A stretch of 44,570 nt of DNA from NCBI GenBank assembly GCA_947471035.1, contig CANIWJ010000018.1, forward strand, positions 1 through 44,570, in the 5' to 3' direction. Position numbers and translations under genes: made by a program. Positions 26,796 through 34,870 of this stretch are shown here, piece by piece. The notes beneath the pieces are model-generated. The model saw only the letters and a program-made list of their open reading frames with translations, was not told the origin of the DNA and made no database searches. This stretch comes from Verrucomicrobiota bacterium (lineage in GTDB: Bacteria; Verrucomicrobiota; Verrucomicrobiia; Opitutales; Opitutaceae). Position 1 is the first letter of the stretch, and the number at the start of each line of letters is the position of its first letter.

Positions 26796-27373
26796 ACGGG
26801 GCGAACGGGAGGATTATTCGGGTGGTTTTATTCGGTTCGGAATCCACCGGGAAATCGACTTTGGCAGAGGCGCTGGCGGCGCGTTTTTCCGCGCCGTGGT
26901 CGCCCGAATATGTGCGCGAATACTGGGATACGCACGACGGGGTGATTACCGCTGCTGATTTGGATGCAATCGCCCGAGGGCAGTTGAAAGGAGAAGACGC
27001 TGCATTCGGGAAAGCGGTGGCGGATGGTAGCAAAGTGGTGGTTCACGATACCGACCTGCTGACCTGCACGGTGTGGGATGATTTGTTGTTTCCCGGCGCA
27101 TGTCCCGAGTGGGTTCGGGTGGAGGCGGCACGGCGCGCGAAGGCGACGGATTTGTTTTTGTTTTGTGACACGGATCTGCCGTGGTCGCCTGATCCGCAGC
27201 GCTGCTTTCCCGACGAAGCGGGACGCGCGATGTGTCGGCGGGTGTTTTTGGAGACACTGGAGCGCACGGGTGCGCGCTGGGCGCGGGTCTGGGGCGGCGA
27301 GTTTGCGGAGCGCGAAGCGCGTGCAGCGTTGGCAGTGGAGGGCGTGCTTGCGCGCTGCTCGGTGCGGGGGTAG
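26792..27373 (+). CDS. nadR: NadR-type ribosylnicotinamide kinase (stand-alone)
   Basis: A 193-aa P-loop kinase with Walker A GSESTGKSTLAEAL, the YVREYWDT segment, VVHDTDLLTCTVW (Walker B region) and the lid CDTDLPWSPDPQRCFPDE. This matches the ribosylnicotinamide kinase domain of NadR, which turns imported nicotinamide riboside into NMN and thereby drives uptake by PnuC. The helix-turn-helix and NMN adenylyltransferase domains of enterobacterial NadR are absent, so another enzyme must finish NAD synthesis. GGAGG stands 13-14 bases before the start. Confidence 0.9.
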   Translation: MNGANGRIIRVVLFGSESTGKSTLAEALAARFSAPWSPEYVREYWDTHDGVITAADLDAIARGQLKGEDAAFGKAVADGSKVVVHDTDLLTCTVWDDLLFPGACPEWVRVEAARRAKATDLFLFCDTDLPWSPDPQRCFPDEAGRAMCRRVFLETLERTGARWARVWGGEFAEREARAALAVEGVLARCSVRG

Positions 27374-27386
27374 TTTGAGGCATTAA

Positions 27387-27572
27387 ATGAGCGCCACAGA
27401 AGTCATTGAACTGATAAAAAAACTGCCTCCCGAGGAGCAGGCGGTGGTTCGGGATTTTGTTTCGCGGCAAACTACGCCCGCGATCAATGAAACGGACACC
27501 GAGCGCGCTTTGCGTGTAGGTCGTAGCTATATAGAGCGACACCCAGAGCTTTTCCGCAGATTAGCCCAGTAG
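27387..27572 (+). CDS. Putative antitoxin partner of Doc-like toxin
   Basis: A 61-aa acidic protein beginning with a helix typical of short antitoxins (VIELIKKLPPEEQAVVRDFV), a linker, and a C-terminal amphipathic helix (ALRVGRSYIERHPELFRRLA). TTGAGG lies seven bases before the ATG. It precedes the Doc-like gene by 4 bases, the normal antitoxin-first order. The C-terminal helix could neutralise the toxin as Phd does for Doc. I cannot place it in a named antitoxin family. Confidence 0.7.
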   Translation: MSATEVIELIKKLPPEEQAVVRDFVSRQTTPAINETDTERALRVGRSYIERHPELFRRLAQ

Positions 27573-27576
27573 CCCG

Positions 27577-27969
27577 ATGGAGGAACCTATTTTCATTACC
27601 GAGGAAATGGCCCTCGGTTTGCACCGTGTGTCGCTCGAGCTTCATGGCGGGCTGGATGGTATTCGTGACAACAATCAATTCGGCTCGGCTTTGGCTGCAG
27701 GCCGGAGTGCGTGGGAATATGGGAATTCAGATTTGCACGAAATAGCATCTCGCTATGCATACCACCTTGCGGAGTCACAGGCCTTTCTGGATGGCAACAA
27801 ACGTACAGCCGCTGCTTGCGCGGCCACATTTCTGTTAATCAACGGATGTCGTGATGAGTCCTCGGACGGCATCATGTATGACGCTATGCTTGCCATCGCT
27901 CGGCGCGAACTCGACAGGGATGGTTTGACCGTGTTGCTAAGAAGTCAGTTCCCTATCGAGCAAGCATGA
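27577..27969 (+). CDS. Doc/Fic-family toxin (death-on-curing type)
   Basis: A 130-aa protein with the compact Doc fold: ITEEMALGLHRVSLELHGG at the N-terminus, IRDNNQFGSALAAGRSAWEYG, and the Fic signature QAFLDGNKRTAAACAATFLL. In canonical Fic/Doc the motif starts with His (HPFxDGNKR), the catalytic base; here that position is Gln 68. The remaining phosphate-binding residues D72, G73, N74, K75 and R76 are kept. Doc enzymes phosphorylate EF-Tu and Fic enzymes AMPylate proteins. Gln at this place also occurs in other Doc-like proteins as far as I recall, so activity is open. Its stop overlaps tcdA by four bases. Confidence 0.85.
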   Translation: MEEPIFITEEMALGLHRVSLELHGGLDGIRDNNQFGSALAAGRSAWEYGNSDLHEIASRYAYHLAESQAFLDGNKRTAAACAATFLLINGCRDESSDGIMYDAMLAIARRELDRDGLTVLLRSQFPIEQA

Positions 27970-28787
27970 GCACATTGCTTACCGGTAATAACCACGCGGC
28001 CCGCTTTGGTGGCTTGGGGCGCTTGCTTGGGCGCGGGGCGTTAGCTCGGCTACGGGCGGCTCACGCGTGTGTGGTGGGCGTGGGCGGGGTCGGATCGTGG
28101 ACGGCGGAGGCACTTGCGCGCGGCGGGGTGGGGGCGATCACGCTCATCGACCTTGATGAAGTTTGCGTCAGCAACGTGAACCGGCAGTTACATGCGCTCG
28201 ACGGGCAAATCGGCCGTCCCAAGGTTTTGGTTCTGGCAGAGCGGATACGGGCGATCAATCCGGAGTGTCGGGTGTCGGCGGTGCAGGAGTTTTTTGTAGC
28301 GTCGAACGCCGCTGAATTACTGGCCCCGGCTTATTCGGTGGTGGTGGACGCGATTGATTCGGTGGCGCACAAGGCTCGGCTGCTCGCGGCTTGCACGGCG
28401 CGGGGATTGCCGGTGGTGACGACAGGGGGAGCGGGCGGAAAACGCGATGGCACGAGGCTGCGGCTGGGCGATCTCGGCGAGTCGGGCGGCGATGATTTGC
28501 TGCGTCAGGTGCGCAAAACCCTGCGCAAGGAGCATGGTTTTCCCGGCGGAGAGGGGCATCGTTATGGAATTCGCGCGGTGTGGAGCACGGAGGCGCCGGT
28601 TTATCCTTGGGCGGATGGCACCTGCGGGAGTGCACCGGAGCCGGGTAGTAGCATGCGGCTGGATTGCGCGGCGGGGCTGGGGGCGGCGGTGTGGGTGACG
28701 GCGGCGTTTGGCTTTGCAGCCGCGCAGGAAGCGGTGCGCCTAGTCTGTGAATCGAACGTTCCGGTCAGCGGCCAAAAAGCCGGGTGA
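27966..28787 (+). CDS. tcdA: tRNA threonylcarbamoyladenosine dehydratase (TcdA/CsdL)
   Basis: A 273-aa ThiF/E1-like enzyme. It has the nucleotide-binding motif VVGVGGVGSWTAEALARGG, LIDLDEVCVSNVNRQLHA with the Arg finger, VVDAIDSVAHKARLL, and the TcdA-specific GGAGGKRDGTRLRLGDL. The enzyme dehydrates t6A at tRNA position 37 to cyclic t6A. It is translationally coupled to the toxin gene upstream (ATGA overlap), probably only by compact packing. Its 3' end overlaps the convergent tatD by 23 bases. Confidence 0.94.
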   Translation: MSTLLTGNNHAARFGGLGRLLGRGALARLRAAHACVVGVGGVGSWTAEALARGGVGAITLIDLDEVCVSNVNRQLHALDGQIGRPKVLVLAERIRAINPECRVSAVQEFFVASNAAELLAPAYSVVVDAIDSVAHKARLLAACTARGLPVVTTGGAGGKRDGTRLRLGDLGESGGDDLLRQVRKTLRKEHGFPGGEGHRYGIRAVWSTEAPVYPWADGTCGSAPEPGSSMRLDCAAGLGAAVWVTAAFGFAAAQEAVRLVCESNVPVSGQKAG

Positions 28788-29679
28788 AGTTGTCCGCGAC
28801 CAAAGCGGAAAGATCGGACGTCTCCATGCCGCGAAGAGCGCTCAGCCCGGCGTAGGCGGCTTCGATGTTTCCCGGATGATTAACTGGCGTGCCGTCGGCA
28901 GCGGGCGGGAGTTTGTGGGTGCGCCATTGCTGGGGCGGCAACATGGCGGGGGCGTCGGTCTCGCAGAGCAATCGCTCCGCCGAGATCGATTCCGATGCGG
29001 AAAAAACAGCCAACTTCTTCGTGCCCGCCGCCCCCGGCCTCAAGTAACCTATTAGGTTACTTGAGGCCGGGGGGCGGGTGGTGTTAGCGAGGAAGTTGGG
29101 ATTGAAGGAGAAGTAGGCGCCGAGGGCGGCGAGCTCGGGGATAAGGTCGGAGGGACCGGAATAGGCGTGGAGGAGGAAGCCTCGGTGGGGGCACGGGTGA
29201 GTGCGCAGCAGCGGGAGCAAATCGGGATAGGCGTGCAGGCAGTGAACGCTGGCGGGGCGGTCTAGCTCGGCGGCGAGGGCGAGCTGGGGAAGAAACACGG
29301 CGATTTGCTCTTCCATCGGGGCTCGGCGGACACCGGCCAGCCGGGGATCGTCGGTGCGGGCGGTGTCTAGAATCCAGCGATCAAGGCCGATTTCACCCAC
29401 GCTGGCGCGCGGGTCGGCGACGAGCAGAGTGCGGAGTTGCTCCAGCCAATCTTGGGGCCGGGGAGCACCGGCGTCCCATGGGTGCAGGCCGTAGGCGGGC
29501 AGCACGAAGGGATACTTGGCTGCGAGTGCGGCAACACGCGGCCAATCGTCGGGGTGGGTGCCGTTGACCACCATGCGTCCGGTCGGGCCGGCGAGGTCGG
29601 TCCAGGCGGCGGCGATGCGCTCCAGGTGTGGGGCCAGCGCATCGTCTTGGAGGTGGTTGTGGGCGTCGTGCAAACTCAT
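28765..29679 (-). CDS. tatD: TatD-family metal-dependent hydrolase carrying an in-frame palindrome
   Basis: A 304-aa TIM-barrel hydrolase of the TatD DNase family with the metal ligands in HDAHNHL, GEIGLD, SVHCLHAYP, LLHAYSG and CETDAPAM. Between FSFNPNFLA and AERLLCETD there are about 20 residues more than I expect for the family, and this is where the 43-bp palindromic element (29031-29073) lies. It is read as SNLIGYL (residues 207-213) flanked by Pro/Gly/Ala-rich sequence. The other two frames through the core contain stop codons, so the insertion had to be in this phase to keep the gene open. Whether the protein still works is unknown. Confidence 0.9.
   Translation of the reverse strand: MSLHDAHNHLQDDALAPHLERIAAAWTDLAGPTGRMVVNGTHPDDWPRVAALAAKYPFVLPAYGLHPWDAGAPRPQDWLEQLRTLLVADPRASVGEIGLDRWILDTARTDDPRLAGVRRAPMEEQIAVFLPQLALAAELDRPASVHCLHAYPDLLPLLRTHPCPHRGFLLHAYSGPSDLIPELAALGAYFSFNPNFLANTTRPPASSNLIGYLRPGAAGTKKLAVFSASESISAERLLCETDAPAMLPPQQWRTHKLPPAADGTPVNHPGNIEAAYAGLSALRGMETSDLSALVADNFTRLFGR
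29031..29073. repeat. Palindromic element, copy 1 (inside tatD)
   Basis: Perfect inverted repeat: arm CCCCCGGCCT, core arm CAAGTAACCTA, a central T, and the reverse complements. With one bulged G the pairing extends to about 29027-29078. The 23-bp core is identical to the copy at 33055-33077. The outer arm differs from copy 2 at three base pairs, each changed on both sides so pairing is kept. Confidence 0.9.
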
Positions 29680-29700
29680 GCTACGGCGAGCCAGGATCGG

Positions 29701-32205
29701 CTAGTGCAGAGGGAGAACGGCCTGGTCTTCGCGGGTGGCGAGGCGGGCTTGGTGGCTGAAGTGGAGGTCGTTCATGACCGGATACAGGTCGTAGAGTCGT
29801 TCCAAAAGTTCGGAGAGGAGCTGGCCGAGGGGCGGAAGGCCGGCTTCGCCACTAAAGTGCCGAGCGGGTTTTAGTTCTTGGAGAAAAAGGAGGAGTTTGA
29901 GGGCGGCGAGTTCAGGTGCGCCGGGAGGAAGCGACGGATCGTTTTCCTGGCGCACGGAGAGGAGGCTTTTTTTCATCTCATGGACGAGGTGGAAAATGCT
30001 GTGTGGGGCGTCGGCCTGCTGAAGGAAAAACTCGGCCACGTAGCGGGGCTGACTGCGCGATTGGTAGAGGCGGCGATAGGCGTCTTGGGATCCGAGCATG
30101 CGGAGGAGGGCGGAGAGCTCGGGGTTGTCGCGGTAGTGCCCGGGTCTGCTGGCGTCAGTTTTAGCGTGGGCACCGAGCACGTGACGAAGGGCACTGCACG
30201 TCATGATGGCACGTTCGAGCAGGACGCCGAGGCGGAGGAAATGCCAGGCGGCGTCGTGCAGCATGGTGTGGTCGGCGGTGGCGAGAAAAGTGGGCACGTG
30301 GTCGAGCACGATGCGGGCGGCTTCGGCGGCAAGGAGTTGGCGGGCTTTTTCGCCGGCGGAGCGGGGGGCAGGGATGTTGCGATTGCGCAGCACGTCTAGC
30401 CGGTCGTGGAGGCGGGTGAGCACGCTCCAGGCCTCGGGGGAGAGGTAATCGCGGAGTTGGCTGGCGTTGTAGAGGACGGAGCTGGTGGCGGCGACGACAG
30501 AACCTGGCGTTTCGGGGTCTAGGGTGAGGCGCCAGGCGAGGTCGGAGCCGAGGGTTTCGTGGGGGCGGGTGCGGGCGTCTAGGCGGGCGGCGCCGGCGTG
30601 GCCGGTGGCTTCGAGCAGGCCGCGCCAGACGGGGAGCCAGTGTTTGCGGTCCCGGGCGGGGATTTCTTCCAGGGCGACGTCGTCGAGGATGGCGAGCATG
30701 CGCGCGGTGGCTTCGGCGCGTTCCAGATAGCGACCGAGCCAGAAGAGATTTTCAGCGGCACGGGAGCCGAGGCGGGCAGGGCGGGGGGGCTCGCCGGGGT
30801 CGTGGTTTTCGAGGTCGGCAACGCCGCCGGAATTGTGAAGGCCGAGAAGGACAAGTGTATCGGCTGATTCGCCCACGCGTCCGGCGGGGGGCAGAGTGTC
30901 GCCGAGGCGGATAAGTCCGCCGGGGAAAACGTCGTAGCGACGGGAGTCGGCGAGAACGAAGGTGCTGAGGCAGAACGGATCCACGCCGCGACCGGGGCGG
31001 CGGCCGTCGATGGAGAGGGCTTCGGGCTCTACCTGCGCGACGTAAGCGTGGGGGTTTTGCAGGACACGGCGGTCCAGGCCGCGCGCGGTGAGCAGGGGGC
31101 GGGAGTGGCCGGGGCGCGCGACGGTGTAGTTGTCGGGTGATTCGTGGGCTTCGTGAATGGTGAAGCGCTCGGGTTGGTCGCGGATTTGCTCCATGCGGTC
31201 GGGGTCGCCGCAGGCGTAGGTCTCGGGGGAGGGGAGGAGGAGTTTTTCCCCGAGGTAGAATTTGGCGAGGCGGGGGAGGTAGGCGTCGATGACGCGGCTT
31301 TCAGCCAGTCCGGTGCCGATGGTGTTGGCGATGGCGACTCGTCCGGCGCGTATGCATTGGAGCAGGCCGGGAATGCCGGCGGTCTCGCGGTCGGTGGAGA
31401 AAACGACGGGGTCGATGTGGGCGTCGTTGAGGCGGCGGTAAATGACATCAACGCGTTCGAGACCGCCGACAGTTTTAAAGTAAACGGTGTTGTCGAGGAC
31501 GAGGAGATCGTCGCCGCGGGCGAGGGGGAGGCCCATTTTGCGGGCGAGGAAACTATGTTCGGAGTAGAAGGCGTCGCCGGGGCCGGCGGTAAGCACGACG
31601 ATGGAGGGCGATGCGCGGTCGCGGGGGGCGAGGGCGCGGAGGGCGGCGAGGAGCTGAAGAGGGAAGTTGATGACGCTGTGGTAGTCGGGAAGCGCCCGAT
31701 AAAGGTCGCCCGCCTCTTGAGTCATGAAACGTCGGTTTTGCACCGCGTAGCTAAGTCCGATGGGGGTGTTGGCGCGGGTTTGTACACAGCGCCAGCCATC
31801 GGGGGTGCGGACGAGGTCGAAGCGCAGCAGCGTGGCGGGGTTGCCGCGGGCGGGTTCGAGGCCGAGGCAGGGGCGGCGATAGAAGGGGTCGGAGAGTACG
31901 GCTTCGGGCGGGAGGATTTTTTCGCGCAGAGCTTGCTGGCCTTGGTAGAGGTCAACCAGGAGGGCGTTGACCAGGCGGGCGCGCTGGCGGAGGCCGGCTT
32001 CTAACGGGGCCCAGTCTTCGGCGGTGAGGACGAGCGGCGTGGGTTCCAGTTTCCAAAACTTGTGGGCGGAGTTCCCGGAGGCGTCGTCGGGGTGGGAAAG
32101 ATCGGTCAGGCTCGCGTCGCGTATGGATAGGCGCAGGCGAGGCCGGAGAGTCCGACGCTGGGCGGGGTGAAGGGTGGGAAGGCCGTTGGCCGACGACATG
32201 GACAT
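29701..32205 (-). CDS. Circularly permuted ATP-grasp protein fused to alpha-E domain
   Basis: An 834-aa two-domain protein. Residues to about 480 form the circularly permuted ATP-grasp type 2 domain (formerly DUF404/DUF407), with FYRRPCLGLEPARG, TPIGLSYAVQNRRFM, DVIYRRLNDAHIDPVVF and ANTIGTGLAESRVIDAYLPRLAKFYLG. From about residue 500 to the end is the alpha-E domain (DUF403) with SRAAENLFWLGRYLERAEATARML and VLYNASQLRDYLS. In most bacteria these are separate neighbouring genes next to a transglutaminase-like gene; here they are fused. The role is thought to be peptide-bond formation on an unknown substrate. The ATG at 32205 is chosen; TTG/GTG-type starts upstream would overlap the divergent gene's leader. 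Confidence 0.9.
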   Translation of the reverse strand: MSMSSANGLPTLHPAQRRTLRPRLRLSIRDASLTDLSHPDDASGNSAHKFWKLEPTPLVLTAEDWAPLEAGLRQRARLVNALLVDLYQGQQALREKILPPEAVLSDPFYRRPCLGLEPARGNPATLLRFDLVRTPDGWRCVQTRANTPIGLSYAVQNRRFMTQEAGDLYRALPDYHSVINFPLQLLAALRALAPRDRASPSIVVLTAGPGDAFYSEHSFLARKMGLPLARGDDLLVLDNTVYFKTVGGLERVDVIYRRLNDAHIDPVVFSTDRETAGIPGLLQCIRAGRVAIANTIGTGLAESRVIDAYLPRLAKFYLGEKLLLPSPETYACGDPDRMEQIRDQPERFTIHEAHESPDNYTVARPGHSRPLLTARGLDRRVLQNPHAYVAQVEPEALSIDGRRPGRGVDPFCLSTFVLADSRRYDVFPGGLIRLGDTLPPAGRVGESADTLVLLGLHNSGGVADLENHDPGEPPRPARLGSRAAENLFWLGRYLERAEATARMLAILDDVALEEIPARDRKHWLPVWRGLLEATGHAGAARLDARTRPHETLGSDLAWRLTLDPETPGSVVAATSSVLYNASQLRDYLSPEAWSVLTRLHDRLDVLRNRNIPAPRSAGEKARQLLAAEAARIVLDHVPTFLATADHTMLHDAAWHFLRLGVLLERAIMTCSALRHVLGAHAKTDASRPGHYRDNPELSALLRMLGSQDAYRRLYQSRSQPRYVAEFFLQQADAPHSIFHLVHEMKKSLLSVRQENDPSLPPGAPELAALKLLLFLQELKPARHFSGEAGLPPLGQLLSELLERLYDLYPVMNDLHFSHQARLATREDQAVLPLH

Positions 32206-32320
32206 GCGAAGAATCGAGATAAGGAGAGCAGTGTGCGAGGCAGGCAGGATGAGGGGCAAGCGCGGCGGCGAGGGTATTTTTGGGGGTTGCACGGGGAGAA
32301 CGAAGCGGTGGGTTGGCGGG

Positions 32321-32992
32321 ATGTTACCGCTTTGGGATACTCAACCGCATCGACGTGCGCCGATTCTGACCGCGTTGTTGATCGCGGCGTGTCTTGGGAT
32401 TTTCGGTTACGAAGTGTCGCTGATGATTGCAGATGAAAAAGACTTTGCGGCGTGGATGACGCGGCACGCCCTGGTGCCGGGGAGGTTGCTGGAGGGCTGG
32501 GCGGACGCGGCGCAGTGGCAGACGGTGCTCACCTCGATGTTTTTGCACGGAGGAGTCGCGCACGTGTTGGGGAATTGCTGGTTCCTGTGGGTGTTTGGTA
32601 ACAACGTGGAGGACCGGCTGGGGTTTTTCGGATTCGCGGTGCTTTATGGGTTTACGGGAGCGGCGGCGGCCTTGGTGCAGATGGCGGTGGATCCGGGATC
32701 GAAAGTGCCGATGGTGGGGGCGAGCGGGGCGATCTCGGGGGTGTTGGGGGCGTATTTGGTGTTTTTTCCGCGCGCGTGGGTCGTGTCGTTGGTGCCTTGG
32801 ATCGTGCCGGTGTTGCCAGTGCCGGCGGTGGTGTTTTTGTTAATGTGGTTTTTCGTGCAAACTTACGCGGGGGTGGGGTCTTTGCTGGCAGGCGCGGCGG
32901 GGGCGGGCGGAGTGGCGTGGTGGGCGCACGCGGGCGGTTTTTTGGCCGGGGTGGTTTTGGCGTGGAATTGGCCGCGTTCGGGTCGTCGATAA
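32321..32992 (+). CDS. Rhomboid-family intramembrane serine protease
   Basis: A 223-aa protein with six or more membrane helices. The opening MLPLWDTQPHRRAPILTALL is the usual rhomboid start, so the in-frame GTG 49 codons upstream is rejected. Motifs: FLHGGVAHVLGNCWFLWVFG in helix 2, the nucleophile in VGASGAISGVLGAY, and the catalytic His in WWAHAGGFLAGVVLAW. All catalytic residues are in place, so it should be active against membrane-protein substrates. It diverges from the ATP-grasp gene with a 115-base gap. Confidence 0.94.
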   Translation: MLPLWDTQPHRRAPILTALLIAACLGIFGYEVSLMIADEKDFAAWMTRHALVPGRLLEGWADAAQWQTVLTSMFLHGGVAHVLGNCWFLWVFGNNVEDRLGFFGFAVLYGFTGAAAALVQMAVDPGSKVPMVGASGAISGVLGAYLVFFPRAWVVSLVPWIVPVLPVPAVVFLLMWFFVQTYAGVGSLLAGAAGAGGVAWWAHAGGFLAGVVLAWNWPRSGRR

Positions 32993-33042
32993 AGGGTCAG
33001 AAGCTAAATATTACCGTGAGCACGGATATGCGGCCGTGGCCC

Positions 33043-33089
33043 GCCCCAAGCCACAAGTAACCTATTAGGTTACTTGTGGCTTGGGGCGC
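33043..33089. repeat. Palindromic element, copy 2 (intergenic)
   Basis: Perfect 47-bp inverted repeat with outer arm CGCCCCAAGCCA, core arm CAAGTAACCTA, a central T, and the reverse complements. It lies 50 bases after the rhomboid gene and 130 before the helicase gene. There is no T-run, so it is not a typical terminator. The core equals copy 1 at 29041-29063. Confidence 0.9.
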
Positions 33090-33219
33090 GGGTGAGTCGG
33101 AGGAGGAGGGAGTTGAGATGGTGGAGTTTTTCTTTGGGGTGGGTGGGTGTTCTATGTGGCGGGGGCAGTCTCGGGTGTTGCCAAGGTGGTGGGGACGCGA
33201 AAGGTTGGCTTTAATAGAC

Positions 33220-34794
33220 ATGCTTAAGAAACTCATCTCGAAGATTCGCGCGGTCATCGCGCCTTCGTCCGCCAAGCCAGCTTCCGTAAACATCGCGCCC
33301 GTTTCCGTGCCTGCCGCCTCGGCTCGCCCAAGCAAACCGCATACACCCCGGCCTCCTCGTGAACGGGAAGCCTCGGGTTCGCGCGAGGTAGGGCGGCGCG
33401 AGCCACGGGTAGGGGGCGGAAATGCGCCGGGTGGTCGCGGGCAGCGTGGCCCTAAATTCGAGCGGCCCGAACGGCAGGAGCGTCCGAAGATCGACCAAAG
33501 CTTCGACGGCCCGACGCGCGCGCCGATCAAACCCAAGGACGCGGTCGTTATCCCGCCGCAGGATACCGCGTTTACCAAGTTGGGTCTAAACGACGCGATC
33601 GCTTTTGCGGTGGCGGAAATGGGGTATACCGAGCCGACCCCGATTCAGGCTCAGGCGGTTCCCGTGGTGCTGGCGGGGCAGGATGTAATCGGTTCGGCTC
33701 AGACCGGCACAGGAAAGACGGCGGCGTTTGCGTTGCCGCTCATGCATCGGCTGGGTTCGCATCAGCGGCAGACGCGGTGTCTGGTGCTGGAGCCCACGCG
33801 CGAGCTGGCTTTGCAGGTCGAGGAGGCGTTTCAGAAATATGCCAAATACACCAATCTAAGCGTAACGGTGGTTTACGGCGGCGTGGGTTACGGAAAACAA
33901 CGCGAGGATCTGGCGCGCGGGGTGGATGTGATCGCGGCGACGCCAGGGCGTTTGTTGGACCATTTGGAGCAGGGCACGGCGAGTTTGGCCGGGGTTGAAA
34001 TTCTGGTTTTGGACGAGGTGGATCGCATGCTGGACATGGGGTTCCTGCCCGACGTGAAACGGATCATTCAAAAGTGTCCGCAGGTGCGGCAGACCTTGTT
34101 TTTCAGCGCGACCATGCCGCCTGAGCTAGCGCAACTGGCTGGATGGGCATTGAAGAACCCGGTTGAGATCAAAATTGGTGCTCGGCGTTCGGCGGCGGAG
34201 ACGGTTTCGCACGCGTTTTATCCGGTGGTGGCGACGCAGAAGTTCGACCTGTTGATCGAGCTTTTGAAACGCACCGAGTTTAAGAGCGTGATTATTTTTA
34301 CCCGCACCAAGATGGGCGCGGACCGAATCGCCGCGCGTTTGGAGCGCGAGCAGCACACGGTGGGCGTGATCCACTCGGATCGCAGCCAACGCGAGCGAGT
34401 GGAGGCTTTGCAGGGTTTTAAGGACGGACGTTTCGAGGTGCTGGTGGCGACCGACATCGCGGCGCGCGGTCTCGATATCGCGGGCGTTTCGCACGTGGTG
34501 AATTACGACGTGCCGGAAAACGCGGAAGATTACGTGCACCGTATCGGCCGCACCGGGCGGGCGCAGACCACGGGCGATGCGTTTACCCTCGTTACCGAGG
34601 AAGACGTGCGTGACGCGCGCTCCATCGAGCGATTCATCGGGGCAAGTATCGAGCGCAAGAAGTTAGAGGATTTCCCGTATATTTATTCGGCCTTGTTCGA
34701 TGAGAAGACGCTGGCGGAGGCCGAGGCTGCGGGTCCGAAACCGGCGGGTCGGCTTACGCGCGGCACGCGCGGCGGACCTCGGGCGAGGCGCTAA
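33220..34794 (+). CDS. DEAD-box-family RNA helicase (RhlE-like, DEVD)
   Basis: A 524-aa ATP-dependent RNA helicase. An N-terminal basic, low-complexity tail of about 115 residues precedes the core: Q motif FTKLGLNDAIAFAV...PTPIQAQAVP, Walker A SAQTGTGKT, EPTRELALQ, TPGRLLDHL, motif II DEVD (in place of DEAD), SAT in FFSATMPPEL, and the second domain with IIFTRTKMGADR, VATDIAARGLDIAGV and HRIGRTGRAQ. The C-terminus is a short Arg/Gly-rich tail. DEVD is a tolerated variant. The ATG at 33220 is chosen; the frame upstream reads through the palindrome and is not conserved-looking. Confidence 0.93.
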   Translation: MLKKLISKIRAVIAPSSAKPASVNIAPVSVPAASARPSKPHTPRPPREREASGSREVGRREPRVGGGNAPGGRGQRGPKFERPERQERPKIDQSFDGPTRAPIKPKDAVVIPPQDTAFTKLGLNDAIAFAVAEMGYTEPTPIQAQAVPVVLAGQDVIGSAQTGTGKTAAFALPLMHRLGSHQRQTRCLVLEPTRELALQVEEAFQKYAKYTNLSVTVVYGGVGYGKQREDLARGVDVIAATPGRLLDHLEQGTASLAGVEILVLDEVDRMLDMGFLPDVKRIIQKCPQVRQTLFFSATMPPELAQLAGWALKNPVEIKIGARRSAAETVSHAFYPVVATQKFDLLIELLKRTEFKSVIIFTRTKMGADRIAARLEREQHTVGVIHSDRSQRERVEALQGFKDGRFEVLVATDIAARGLDIAGVSHVVNYDVPENAEDYVHRIGRTGRAQTTGDAFTLVTEEDVRDARSIERFIGASIERKKLEDFPYIYSALFDEKTLAEAEAAGPKPAGRLTRGTRGGPRARR

Positions 34795-34812
34795 AGGGCG
34801 ATGTTACGAAGC

Positions 34813-34845
34813 AAAAAAGGCTCCGCGTGGTGGGGAGCCTTTTTT
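34813..34845. terminator. Bidirectional rho-independent terminator
   Basis: Six A, GGCTCC, a loop of about nine bases, GGAGCC, six T. It stands 18 bases after the helicase gene and 25 before the stop of the convergent aquaporin gene and can serve both. Confidence 0.9.
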
Positions 34846-34870
34846 GTCAGATACGAGTTACGAGAGCGAA

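Noticed and set aside
31144..32004. 286-codon forward frame opposite the ATP-grasp gene
   Set aside because: Gly/Glu/Val-rich antisense translation of a gene whose motifs are clearly on the minus strand.
32997..33578. 193-codon reverse-strand open frame
   Set aside because: It is antisense to the N-terminal tail of the helicase gene and runs through the palindrome; composition is Pro/Arg/Ser-rich without recognisable domain.
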